64,000 bases of DNA from the NCBI RefSeq assembly GCF_012103215.1, contig NZ_JAAVNE010000010.1, positions 1 to 64,000 of the forward strand, written 5' to 3'. The position numbers and the translations under genes were made by a program. Source of the DNA: Falsiroseomonas selenitidurans (GTDB taxonomy: Bacteria > Pseudomonadota > Alphaproteobacteria > Acetobacterales > Acetobacteraceae). Under the pieces are notes generated by a model that was not told the DNA's origin, searched no databases, and was given only the letters and a program-made list of their open reading frames with translations. Within the stretch, counting starts at the first letter, position 1. Every line of letters starts with the position of its first letter. This document shows positions 35,820 to 44,647 of this stretch, in pieces.

Positions 35820-38741
35820 ATGCAGACAGCGCGCCGCCTGCGTCTGGCCGTCCTTGCCGCTGTCGTCCTGCTGCTGCTGGCGCAAGTGGTGGCCACGGCC
35901 ATGCTGCTGGAGCGGTCGCGCGAAGCGGCGCTGAAGGCTGCCACGGATACGGCAGACCGCGTCTCTCGCGCCGTCGAGGCGTCGATCAACCGGAACTTCG
36001 TCCAGGTGGACGCCATGCTGGCGGGCCTGCCCGCCATCCTCGCCCCCTACACCCGCAACGGGCGCTTCGATGCGTCCGGCGCCGGCCGGGTGATGCGCGA
36101 GTTGAACAACCAGAACTTCACCTTCCGCGACGTGCTGCTGGTGGGTGCCGACGGCATGCCGGTGGCCACCGGCCTCGCGGTATCGCGCCGCCGGCCGCTG
36201 CCCTTGCCGCTGGGCGCCGCCTTCACCGATGCCACACCCAACGCCGGCAGCGTGATGATCGGCGGGCCGGTGCAGAACCCGGCCACCGGCGAATGGGCGT
36301 TGTTCTTCGCCCGCCCGGTGGTGATGCCGGCGCTGGGCCCGGTGACCGCCGTGGCGGAAGTGCCGGTGCCGCTGGTGGGCAGCCTGCTGGGCGTGGGCGG
36401 TGGCGCGCCGGGCCTGCGCATCACCCTGGAGCGGGAGGACGGCACGCTGCTGGCCGCCCTGCCGCATGACGAGACGCGCATCGGCCGGCGCCTGGCGGTG
36501 CCGGCCTCGGCGCTGGCCGGGCTGCGCGAAACCCGCAGCCGCTTCAATAACGAGCCTGTCCTCGTGGCGGTCCGGCCGACGCTCTACCCTTCCCTGTCCG
36601 TTGTCACCACCATCGAGTTGGAGGCGGCGCTGCAGGGCTGGAGCACGGACCGGGAGCGCGCGCTGTTCGTCTCCGGCGCCTTCGCCCTGCTGGTGCTGGC
36701 GCTGGCTGCCGCCCTGCTGCTGGGCCTGCGCCAGCGCGAGAAGGTCGAGGCGGAACGCGCCCGCTGGCGCTCCACACTGGAAAATGCGCTGGAGAGCATG
36801 TCCGACGGCTTCGTCATGTTCGGGCCGGACGACCGGCTGATCGCCTGCAACCAGCGCTACAAGGAATTCTACGCCATCTCGGCGCCCTTCATCAAAGCCG
36901 GCGCCGCCTTCCGCGACATCATGCGGGAGGGCGCCAAGCGCGGGCAGTACCCGCAGGCGGTGGGCGACCTGGAAGCCTTCGTGGACGAGATGGACAGTTG
37001 GCGCCATGCCAACAACCCGCCGATCGAGCGGCTGCTGCCGGATGGCCGCTGGGTGCTGATCACGGAGCGCAGCACGCCGGATGGCGGCACGGTGGGTATC
37101 CGCACGGACATCACGCCGCTGAAGCGCGCGATGGACGACCTGGCCCAGGCGCGCGACAGCGCCCGCGCGGCCGGCGAGGCAAAGAGCCAGTTCCTCGCCC
37201 GGATGTCGCATGAACTGCGCACGCCGCTGAACGGTGTGCTCGGCTTCGCCCAGGTACTGCTGCGCGACCCGGCGCTGACCGAGGAACAGCGCGACCAGGT
37301 GATGACCCTGCACGAGGCCGGGCGCCATCTGCTGGAGTTGGTGAACAGCCTGCTGGACCTGTCGAAGATCGAGGCCGGCAAGCTCGACCTGCACCTGCGC
37401 GACGTGGCCGTGCGTCCGCTGCTGGAAGCCTGCGCCGGCCTGCTGGCGCCGGAGGTGGACCGCAAGGGCCTGACCTTCACGCTGGACATCGCACCCGGCA
37501 CCCCCGCGGCGGTGGAGGCGGATGCCACGCGGGTGCGGCAGATGCTGCTGAACCTGCTGTCCAACGCGGTGAAGTTCACGCCCCCCGGCGGCCGGGTGGA
37601 CATCCGCGCCATGCCGATGGAAGGCCGCGCCGGGCTGCGGATCGAGGTGCAGGACACCGGCCCCGGCGTGCCGCCGGAAAAGCGGCACCTGCTGTTCGAG
37701 GATTTCTCCCAGCTGTTCCCCGTCGCCGGGCAGGATGGCGCGGGCACCGGGCTGGGCCTGGCGATCTCCGCCCGCCTGGCCGCCGCCATGGGTGGGCGAA
37801 TCGGCTGCGACAGCGAGGTGGGCCAGGGCGCGCGTTTCTGGGTCGAGATGCCGCTGAAGGAGGTGCCCCTGCCGGTTGCTGCCGCCACCGTCGTCGCCCT
37901 GCCGGCGGAGCGCGCCGGGGAGGTGCCCGGCCGCAGCCTGCGCATCCTGGTGGCGGACGACGTGGCGGCGAACCGGATGGTGGCGCGCGCCATGCTGGTG
38001 GGCGCCGGCCATCGCGTGGACAGTGCGGCGGATGGGGCGGAAGCCCTGGCCGCGGTGGAACGCGATGCCTATGACGTGGTGCTGATGGATGTGCAGATGC
38101 CGGTGATGGACGGCCTGGAGGCGACACGGCGGATCCGGGCCCTGGACACCGCCCGGCGCCGCGTGCCGGTGCTGGCTGTCACCGCCTCCGCCCTGCCGGA
38201 GCAGGTGGCGGCATGCCGGGCGGCGGGCATGGATGGGCATTTGGCCAAGCCAATCGATCGCGAATCGCTGCTGGCCGCTGTGCAGCGCCTGGCGGCCGGC
38301 GACACCCTGCCCGGCCCCGCGGCCACGCCCTCCGGCGATGCACAGCAGCCGCTGCTGGATGAGGCGGCGCTGCGCAACCTGGCGGCCGATCTGGGGCCGA
38401 CCGCGGAGGTGGTGATCGCCGAATTCGTCGCCGAGGTGCGCTTCGGCTATGAGACCCTGTCGAGCCCCGGGATCGCCCAGGACATCCCTCGCCTGCGCCA
38501 TGCAGCCCACCGCATGCTGGGCGCCGCCCGCACCCTGGGCGCGCGCCGCCTGGGCGCGATGACTGAGGCGCTGCAGAAGGACATCCATGCGGAGCGCGAC
38601 CCGGTGGACGCGCTGCGCCTGGTGCTGGAGACCGCCGCCGCCACCCTGCCGCTGATCGAGGCACCGCGGGAGCGCGAGGCGCATAACGACCAGGCCCCCG
38701 CCACCCGCGCCGCGCGGGTGGCCCAGGGCGTGGCGGATTGA
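35820..38741 (+). CDS. Hybrid sensor histidine kinase (Cache-like sensor, PAS, HisKA, ATPase, receiver, Hpt)
   Basis: The 973-residue kinase has membrane segments at 7-29 and 282-303 that flank a roughly 250-residue periplasmic sensor domain of Cache-like pattern. It continues with a PAS domain (319-435), HisKA with His464 (FLARMSHELRTPLNG), HATPase (LLNLLSNAVKFT, DTGPGVPP, GTGLGLAIS), receiver with Asp757 (VVLMDVQMPVMDG) and a C-terminal Hpt domain with His897 (AAHRMLGAARTLGA). This is a full phosphorelay in one chain; the final response regulator is elsewhere. It begins 1 bp after the DctP stop, so the binding protein probably presents ligand to it. Confidence 0.93.
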   Translation: MQTARRLRLAVLAAVVLLLLAQVVATAMLLERSREAALKAATDTADRVSRAVEASINRNFVQVDAMLAGLPAILAPYTRNGRFDASGAGRVMRELNNQNFTFRDVLLVGADGMPVATGLAVSRRRPLPLPLGAAFTDATPNAGSVMIGGPVQNPATGEWALFFARPVVMPALGPVTAVAEVPVPLVGSLLGVGGGAPGLRITLEREDGTLLAALPHDETRIGRRLAVPASALAGLRETRSRFNNEPVLVAVRPTLYPSLSVVTTIELEAALQGWSTDRERALFVSGAFALLVLALAAALLLGLRQREKVEAERARWRSTLENALESMSDGFVMFGPDDRLIACNQRYKEFYAISAPFIKAGAAFRDIMREGAKRGQYPQAVGDLEAFVDEMDSWRHANNPPIERLLPDGRWVLITERSTPDGGTVGIRTDITPLKRAMDDLAQARDSARAAGEAKSQFLARMSHELRTPLNGVLGFAQVLLRDPALTEEQRDQVMTLHEAGRHLLELVNSLLDLSKIEAGKLDLHLRDVAVRPLLEACAGLLAPEVDRKGLTFTLDIAPGTPAAVEADATRVRQMLLNLLSNAVKFTPPGGRVDIRAMPMEGRAGLRIEVQDTGPGVPPEKRHLLFEDFSQLFPVAGQDGAGTGLGLAISARLAAAMGGRIGCDSEVGQGARFWVEMPLKEVPLPVAAATVVALPAERAGEVPGRSLRILVADDVAANRMVARAMLVGAGHRVDSAADGAEALAAVERDAYDVVLMDVQMPVMDGLEATRRIRALDTARRRVPVLAVTASALPEQVAACRAAGMDGHLAKPIDRESLLAAVQRLAAGDTLPGPAATPSGDAQQPLLDEAALRNLAADLGPTAEVVIAEFVAEVRFGYETLSSPGIAQDIPRLRHAAHRMLGAARTLGARRLGAMTEALQKDIHAERDPVDALRLVLETAAATLPLIEAPREREAHNDQAPATRAARVAQGVAD

Positions 38742-38952
38742 TTGCCGGCGGCCGCTTGCTGCGGCGCGGTGGTTGGTTCCTGATGCCCTCAGCCGCAGGG
38801 CGGCCGCAGCCGCTGCCCTGGCTCGCCGGATCGCCGGCGGGCCACCCTCAGGGCCGCTGATCGCGGCTACAGGCCCGGGGCGATCTTCTCCTTTGGTCAG
38901 GTTCAGCAGCCTTTCGAGGCGCCACCCAAGGCCCCTCCTGGCCTATCTGCCT

Positions 38953-40200
38953 TCAGGAACCGCCGGGCGCCACGGGGAGAATCCGCATCGGCGACAAGGG
39001 CGGGCGGACGAAATACGGCGGCAGGTCATGCCACAGCCCGCCTGCCCGCATCCGCGCGGCACCGAAGTCGAACAGGCAGCGCATGTAGACCGGGTCGAAT
39101 TCCTCGGTCGCGGTGCAGGGCATCTCCGGCGGGATCCAGGCGGCGCGGAAGTCAATCTCGTCCCGCTCCGTGATCAGGAACAGCTTGTACAGATCGCCGA
39201 TGGCGCTGCCGCGGATCAGCGAGCTCACCGAGGCGCCGGCGATGGAGAAGATCCGCGGGCGCACCGGCTCGTGCCGCGTCACGATGCGGTTGTTCACGAT
39301 CACCCAGAGGCGGCGGTCGATGTTGCGGCCGATCTCCTGGCGGGTCAGCGCCGCGATCGGCACCTGCGGCGAAATCAGCACCACCTGCGACGTCGCCCCA
39401 CCATCCACATGCATCTCATCGAAGCGCCGGCCATCGGCGGTCTGCACCGGGATGAACACCGGCGGGAAGGCGATGGGCACGGCGGCGGAGGCACGGACCA
39501 CGTCGCGGAACAGTTGCACGGCACCAGGATGGCCGGAGGCCGCGATGGCCCCCATGTTCCAGATCATCGGCCGGCCGTAATCCAGGTTGGTGGTACCCAC
39601 CAGCAGCAGCCGGCCGCGCTGGTATTCCGCCGCCACCTTGGCCAGCAGGTCCGGCGTGACGTAGCGGGCAATGCGGTTGGCCAGGCCCGTGGTGTCGGTC
39701 AGCGCCACACCGGACAGCAGGCCGCTGACCACCGCCGGCCGCGCCACCTGGCTGGTGCGCAGCGTGGTGTAGATCTCCTCGATCACCGGGTCATACGCGG
39801 CGCCCAGGAAGGCGAAGGGCGCGATGATGGCGCCGGTGCTGACGCCGGCGACGGCCGCGAATTGCGGGCGCGTGCCGGATTCGCTCCAGGCCTTCAGCAC
39901 GCCCGCGCCGAAGGCGCCGTCAGGCCCGCCGCCGGACATCGCCAGATAGTGCAGCGGCGGCATTCGCCCTTCCGCCGCCAACGCGCCGAAGCGCTGCCGC
40001 AGGATGCCGGCCTGGCGCGCCACCATCAGGTCCAGCGCCGCCGGCTCCAGCACATCGCCCCAGCTGCGCAGGCCGGGAATGCCGAGGGGATGCGCCTGGT
40101 CGGCCAGCGCCCCGGGCACCGGCGCGCGGGTCACCCCGGCACAGGCGGCCAGCAGCGGCAGCAGCAGGCCGAGAAGGGCCAGGGGACGACGTCGGATCAT
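38953..40200 (-). CDS. Patatin-like phospholipase lipoprotein
   Basis: The 415-residue patatin has a lipoprotein leader ending LLAAC (Cys20 lipidation site). Patatin elements: oxyanion loop SGGGPDGAFGAG, nucleophile elbow GVSTG with Ser121, and catalytic Asp266 in HVDGGA. The Ser-Asp dyad is intact, so lipid acyl hydrolase activity is expected at the membrane or cell surface. It is monocistronic, convergent with the hybrid kinase across 211 bp that hold nothing recognisable. Confidence 0.92.
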   Translation of the reverse strand: MIRRRPLALLGLLLPLLAACAGVTRAPVPGALADQAHPLGIPGLRSWGDVLEPAALDLMVARQAGILRQRFGALAAEGRMPPLHYLAMSGGGPDGAFGAGVLKAWSESGTRPQFAAVAGVSTGAIIAPFAFLGAAYDPVIEEIYTTLRTSQVARPAVVSGLLSGVALTDTTGLANRIARYVTPDLLAKVAAEYQRGRLLLVGTTNLDYGRPMIWNMGAIAASGHPGAVQLFRDVVRASAAVPIAFPPVFIPVQTADGRRFDEMHVDGGATSQVVLISPQVPIAALTRQEIGRNIDRRLWVIVNNRIVTRHEPVRPRIFSIAGASVSSLIRGSAIGDLYKLFLITERDEIDFRAAWIPPEMPCTATEEFDPVYMRCLFDFGAARMRAGGLWHDLPPYFVRPPLSPMRILPVAPGGS

Positions 40201-40272
40201 GAGGGGGATGCCTGCCGGAGATTGTGCGCGACCCTGGGCCGGCGAGGTGAACCGGTTCTTAAGCCGCTCGTT

Positions 40273-41202
40273 TCAGGGCAGGCCAGCGATGCGTGCCGCC
40301 AGCAGATCGAAGAAGCCCGGCGCATCCAGGGTTTCCAGCAGGTTGAGGTTGGGCGGGCGCCCCAGGCGCTGCCAGCGGTCGATCACAGTGCGGCCGCGGC
40401 CGGGGCCGGGGCTGCAATCCATCTCCGCCTGGGCGTCCCGCGCGCCGAACAGGCCCGGGGCCAGCAGCCAGGCCACGGCGCAGGGGTCGTGCAGCGGGAA
40501 GCCGCGAAAGCCCATGCGGCGGGAGGGTGGCAGGGCGCGCAGGATGGCGAGCGTGGCCTGCCAGCAGGCGCCGCCCGGCCGCGCCGCCAGCGCCGCCACC
40601 ACCGCGGGCGTCACGAAGGCCTGCGCCGTCAGGTCAAGCGTCGCCATGGTCAGCCGACAACCGAGGCCGAGCAGGATGGCCAGCGCCTCCGGGTCGTTCC
40701 AGGCATTGAACTCGGCGGCGGGGGTGATGTTGCCCTCGGACCAGGCGCCGGACATCAGCACCACCTCCGCCACCCGGTCCACCAGCGCCGGCTCCGTCGC
40801 GAAGGCCAGCGCCAGGTTGGTGACGGGGCCAAGCCCGATGACCGTGACGGAGGCCGCCGGCGCCGCGCGCAGCAGGCCGCGGATTGCATCTGCGGCGATG
40901 CCGGGGGAAAGCGGTGGCCCCTCCGGCAGGCGCACCCCGCCCAGCCCATCCTCCCCGTGCACCGCGGTCTCGGACCGGAAGGGCGCCATCAGCGACCGCT
41001 CGGCGCCGGCCACCACGGGAATGGCCCGCCCGGTCAGGCCGATGATGGCGCGCGCATTGGCGGTGGTGGCGGCCAGGCCGACATTGCCGCCGGCCACAGT
41101 CACCAGTCGCACGTCAAGCTCCGGGGAGGCCAGCGCCAGCCACAGCGCGATGGCGTCGTCCGTGCCGGGGTCGCAGTCGATCAGCGTGGTGCGCGGCGTC
41201 AT
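40273..41202 (-). CDS. Inosine-uridine preferring nucleoside hydrolase family protein
   Basis: The 309-residue product has the calcium-binding N-terminal motif DCDPGTDDA (residues 9-17), the VTVAGGNVGLAATTANARAI segment, and a late NAWNDPEALAILL and LHDPCAVAWLL metal/His region. It cleaves the N-glycosidic bond of nucleosides to base and ribose. Its ATG overlaps the DinB stop (ATGA). With phosphoribosyltransferase and adenine deaminase genes nearby it fits purine salvage, although substrate choice cannot be read from sequence. Confidence 0.93.
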   Translation of the reverse strand: MTPRTTLIDCDPGTDDAIALWLALASPELDVRLVTVAGGNVGLAATTANARAIIGLTGRAIPVVAGAERSLMAPFRSETAVHGEDGLGGVRLPEGPPLSPGIAADAIRGLLRAAPAASVTVIGLGPVTNLALAFATEPALVDRVAEVVLMSGAWSEGNITPAAEFNAWNDPEALAILLGLGCRLTMATLDLTAQAFVTPAVVAALAARPGGACWQATLAILRALPPSRRMGFRGFPLHDPCAVAWLLAPGLFGARDAQAEMDCSPGPGRGRTVIDRWQRLGRPPNLNLLETLDAPGFFDLLAARIAGLP

Positions 41203-41774
41203 GGCGCGGGCCGTGCCTCCCAGATCGCGGCTTCCGAGAAGCCGAGCTCGGCGAATTCCGCCGCCCGCAGCGGGGCTTCCTCGGCGGCGAAGAACTCATC
41301 CAGCTGCGGCGGGGCGATCCGGCTGGAGGACAGCATCGCATGCGCCTGGCCGCGATGGTGCAGCTGGTGCTGGAACAGGTGCAGCAGCAGCCGGTCCCGG
41401 CGTTCCACCTGCACGCGATGGCCGCGATGCACCTGCACCATCGCCGCCAGCGCCGCCGCATCCAGCTGCGCCACATGGTGGATCAGCCGGGCATCCACCG
41501 CGGCCTGCGCGGCGCGCAGGCTGGGCAGGTCCGGGTGAGGAACCCTGTCGGCCCAGGCGGCCGGGCCAAGCGTGCCGCCTTCCAGCGCGTCCACATAGAA
41601 CCAGTCGATGACCAGGATATGGTTCAGCGTGGCGGCCAGGCTCGGGAAGAAGCCGCAGCGCGGTGCCGCCAGCTCGGCCGGCGTCAGGCCGGCGCAGGCC
41701 GTCAGCAGCCGGTGATTGGCCCAGGCATTGTTGTGGGCCTGGGCGAGAAGGCTGCCCAACAGGCTGGGGGGCAT
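41199..41774 (-). CDS. DinB-like four-helix metalloprotein
   Basis: The 191-residue protein has the DinB/YfiT layout: metal-binding His residues in AATLNHILVIDWFYVDAL and HLFQHQLHHRGQAHAML, on a four-helix bundle. Some relatives are metal-dependent hydrolases or thiol (bacillithiol/mycothiol/glutathione) transferases; many are unassigned. Start at the ATG with GGAGA seven bases before; the frame further upstream is the antisense of the phosphoribosyltransferase leader. Divergent from that gene and coupled to the nucleoside hydrolase. Confidence 0.85.
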   Translation of the reverse strand: MPPSLLGSLLAQAHNNAWANHRLLTACAGLTPAELAAPRCGFFPSLAATLNHILVIDWFYVDALEGGTLGPAAWADRVPHPDLPSLRAAQAAVDARLIHHVAQLDAAALAAMVQVHRGHRVQVERRDRLLLHLFQHQLHHRGQAHAMLSSSRIAPPQLDEFFAAEEAPLRAAEFAELGFSEAAIWEARPAP

Positions 41775-41846
41775 CTGGCGTCTCCGGGGCGTTGCGGATG
41801 CGGGCCGGAGCATGGCACCTTGTGTCGCGCAACCCAACGGAACCCG

Positions 41847-42572
41847 ATGGCCTATTGGCAGCAATTCGGCGCACCGGCGCAGGCAGCGCAGGCGCCGCCC
41901 TTCGGCCTGCGCTTTGCCGCGCCGATGCCGGATGGCGCTGTGCTCGAGCTGCCGTTGCGCGACTTCACCGAGTTCGCCGTCGCCGGGCTGATCGCCAACC
42001 AGGCCAGCTTCGCCGTGGTGCGCCGCCTAGCCGGCTGGATGGCGAAGGCCGCGCGGCCCTTCGGGGCGGAGGTGGTGGTCGGCCTGCCCAGCCTCGGGCA
42101 GGTCTTCGCGCCGCTGGTGGCGGAAGCGCTCGGCCACGCCAATTGGGTGGCGCCCGGCTGGTCGCGCAAGCGCTGGTACGAGGAACGGCTTTCCGTGCCG
42201 GTGCACTCCATCACCTCCCCCACCCCGCGCCGGCTGTGGCTGGACCCGCGGCTGGTGGAAAGGCTGGCGGGTCGGCGCGTGCTGCTGGTGGATGACGTGG
42301 TCTCCACCGGCGCCTCCGCCCAGGCCGGGCTGGCGCTGCTCGCGGCCTGCGGCGTCACGCCGGTGGCGATGGTGGTCGCCATGGCACAGGGCGATCGCTG
42401 GATCGCGGGCTGGCCCGCCGGCATCCCGCTGCGCGCCGCCTTCGCCACCCCGATCTTCCGCCCGGCGCCGGGCGGCTGGCTGCCGGAGCCCGGCACCGCG
42501 CCGCATCACCTGGCGCTGCCACCCTGCCCGAAGTCGTCCCCCTCGCTGCTGCCCAAGGACCACGCCGCATGA
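41847..42572 (+). CDS. Type I phosphoribosyltransferase
   Basis: The 241-residue PRTase has the PRPP-binding motif VLLVDDVVSTGAS (145-157), a GLPSLGQVFAPLVAEALGH segment, and a hood region, as in adenine/orotate-type phosphoribosyltransferases. The substrate base is not evident. Its stop overlaps the ATG of the following ABC-type binding protein (ATGA), linking base salvage to uptake. There is no strong SD; the ATG at 41847 is the first Met before conserved sequence. Confidence 0.85.
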   Translation: MAYWQQFGAPAQAAQAPPFGLRFAAPMPDGAVLELPLRDFTEFAVAGLIANQASFAVVRRLAGWMAKAARPFGAEVVVGLPSLGQVFAPLVAEALGHANWVAPGWSRKRWYEERLSVPVHSITSPTPRRLWLDPRLVERLAGRRVLLVDDVVSTGASAQAGLALLAACGVTPVAMVVAMAQGDRWIAGWPAGIPLRAAFATPIFRPAPGGWLPEPGTAPHHLALPPCPKSSPSLLPKDHAA

Positions 42573-44140
42573 TCCGCCACCTCCGCGCCGCCCTGCTGGG
42601 CAGTGCGCTGTTCGCTGCCCCCGCCATGGCGCAGGACAATATCCGCATCGGCGTGGAGGCCGGGCCGACCAGCCTCGATCCGCATTTCGCCAGCCTCATC
42701 ACCAACATCGCCTTCGCGCGCCATGTCTTCCAGCCGCTGATGGAACAGGATGCGAAGCAGGATCTGCGCCCGGCCATCGCGCTGTCCATGCGCGCGGTGG
42801 ATGAACTGACCTGGGAGGTGAAGCTCAATCCCGCCGCCCGCTTCCATGATGGCGCGCCGGTGACGGCGGAGGATGTGGCCTTCACCCTGTCCCGCGCCGG
42901 GGATGTGCCGAACTCCCCCTCCTCCTTCCGCTACGCAACGCGCCCGATCGCCGGGGTGGAGGCGGTGGACGCCACCACGCTGCGCCTGCGCACGACCCAG
43001 CCCACGCCGCTGCTGCCGAACTTCCTGGCGCTGGTGATGATCGTCTCGAAGAAGCATGGGGAGGGCGCGAGCACGGCCGATTACAATGCCGGCCGCGCCA
43101 TGGTCGGCACCGGGCCGTTCCGCCATGTCTCCTGGCAGCCGGGCAGCCCCGTGGTGATGGAGCGTAACCCGGGCTTCGCCGGCCCGGCCCCGGCCTTCGA
43201 CCGGGTGGAGTTCCGCCCGATCGCCAATGCCGGCGCCCGGGTGGCGGCGCTGCAGGCCGGCGACGTGGACCTGATCGAGATCGTCCCGCCCGACCATTTC
43301 GCCCGCTTCAAGGCCGAGAGCGCGCGGTTCTCGACCGCGGAGAGCCCTTCCAACCGCCTGATCTTCCTGACGCTGGACAGCGACCGGGTGGATACCCCCT
43401 TCATCCGTGGCCGCGACGGCGCGCGCATCGACAACCCGCTGCGTGATGCCCGCGTGCGCCGCGCCCTGTCGCTGGCGATCAACCGGGATGCCCTGGTCTC
43501 CCGCATCATGCAGGGCCAGGCGATGGCGGCCGGCGACCTCGGCCCGCCCGGCTATTTCGGCACCTCCCCGGACATGACCCCGCCGCCCTTCGACCTGGAC
43601 CAGGCGAGGCGCCTGCTGGCCGAGGCCGGCTACCCGAACGGCTTCGCCGTGCAGGTGAACGGGCCGAACGACCGCTACACCAATGACGAGCAGGTGGTGC
43701 AGGCCATCGCCCAGATGTGGACGCGCCTTGGCCTCGCCACCACGGTGCAGACCAAGACGCGCTCCATGTGGCTGAGCGAGGCGGCGCGGCTGCAGTATTC
43801 GGTGAATCTGGCCGGCTTCTCACCCAACCCGGAACTGCTTGGGATGCTGGAGACGCAGATCCACAGCTGGAACACCACGCTCGGCCTCGGCACCGCCAAT
43901 CGCGGCCGCTTCTCCAACCCGGAGGTGGATGCGCTGATCCAGCGCGCCCGCACCACCATCGACGACTCGGAGCGCCGCGCCCTGACCCAGCAGGCGACGC
44001 GGCTGGCGCTGGTGGAGCACACGGCACTGATCCCGCTGTATTTCCAGGTGAACACCTGGGCGATGCGGCGCGGCTTCAGCTACGAGCCGCGGACGGATGA
44101 GATGACGCTGGCTTTCTCCGCCGGACGCGCCGCACGCTAG
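42569..44140 (+). CDS. ABC transporter substrate-binding protein, family 5 (oligopeptide/nickel type)
   Basis: The 523-residue product has a Sec leader (LRAALLGSALFAAPAMAQ) and a complete SBP_bac_5 fold: IRIGVEAGPTSLDPHF, FHDGAPVTAEDVAFTLSRA, GTGPFRHVSWQPG, LRDARVRRALSLAINRDALV and PLYFQVNTWAMRRG. Family members bind peptides, glutathione, nickel or opines. No DppBCDF-type permease is adjacent. It is translationally coupled to the phosphoribosyltransferase, so a nucleobase- or nucleoside-related ligand is an open possibility. Confidence 0.92.
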   Translation: MIRHLRAALLGSALFAAPAMAQDNIRIGVEAGPTSLDPHFASLITNIAFARHVFQPLMEQDAKQDLRPAIALSMRAVDELTWEVKLNPAARFHDGAPVTAEDVAFTLSRAGDVPNSPSSFRYATRPIAGVEAVDATTLRLRTTQPTPLLPNFLALVMIVSKKHGEGASTADYNAGRAMVGTGPFRHVSWQPGSPVVMERNPGFAGPAPAFDRVEFRPIANAGARVAALQAGDVDLIEIVPPDHFARFKAESARFSTAESPSNRLIFLTLDSDRVDTPFIRGRDGARIDNPLRDARVRRALSLAINRDALVSRIMQGQAMAAGDLGPPGYFGTSPDMTPPPFDLDQARRLLAEAGYPNGFAVQVNGPNDRYTNDEQVVQAIAQMWTRLGLATTVQTKTRSMWLSEAARLQYSVNLAGFSPNPELLGMLETQIHSWNTTLGLGTANRGRFSNPEVDALIQRARTTIDDSERRALTQQATRLALVEHTALIPLYFQVNTWAMRRGFSYEPRTDEMTLAFSAGRAAR

Positions 44141-44257
44141 GCTGCCTGGACGCTTGAATCGGGCCGCCGGTGGTTTGGCCTGATCCGAGGATGCTTCAGC
44201 GCGATTGATCGGGGCAGGCGCCGGCACCATCTCCGGCCTGCAAGGGGACCGCAGGCC

Positions 44258-44575
44258 ATGCGCAAGACCGACTATTTCGGCACTTTCCTGGACACGCTGA
44301 ACAGCAGCACCGGCACGAGCCGTATGGCGAGCAGCCAATCCCGCGTCGCCCTCGCCCTGGGCGCGCAGCCCTTGTCGATCGACGCCGTGCTGAAGGTCTG
44401 GCCAACCGAAGCAGGGGAGGAGATGTCGGTGGTGGAGGTGGCGAAGACCTTCGGCGCCAGCCTCGATGCCGCCGCCGGCGCGCTGCGCACGCTGGAGAGC
44501 CACGGGCTTGTGCAGAACAACAAGGGCATGTTCCGCTTGAGCCCGAAGGGGCGCGAGGCCGCCGGTCTCGGCTGA
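44258..44575 (+). CDS. Small winged-helix-like protein, possible regulator
   Basis: A 105-residue soluble protein whose second half (LSIDAVLKVWPTEAG, VVEVAKTFGASLDAAAGALRTLESHGLVQNN, GMFRLSPKGREAAG) reads as a winged helix-turn-helix of the MarR/PadR style. The N-terminus (residues 1-35) is polar and Ser/Thr-rich. It may regulate the membrane protein/adenine deaminase pair that follows on the same strand. Family not certain. Confidence 0.65.
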   Translation: MRKTDYFGTFLDTLNSSTGTSRMASSQSRVALALGAQPLSIDAVLKVWPTEAGEEMSVVEVAKTFGASLDAAAGALRTLESHGLVQNNKGMFRLSPKGREAAGLG

Positions 44576-44647
44576 CGGCCGCATTGCCGGCGGCGGCGCC
44601 GGGGCGATAGCCTGGGAACCGCCCCCTGCCGCAAAGGCACCGCCCGG

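Noticed and set aside
35736-38684. 982-codon leftward frame opposite the hybrid kinase
   Set aside because: Rich in His/Gln/Arg as expected for the antisense of a GC-rich gene, with no motif; the kinase frame has full domain structure.
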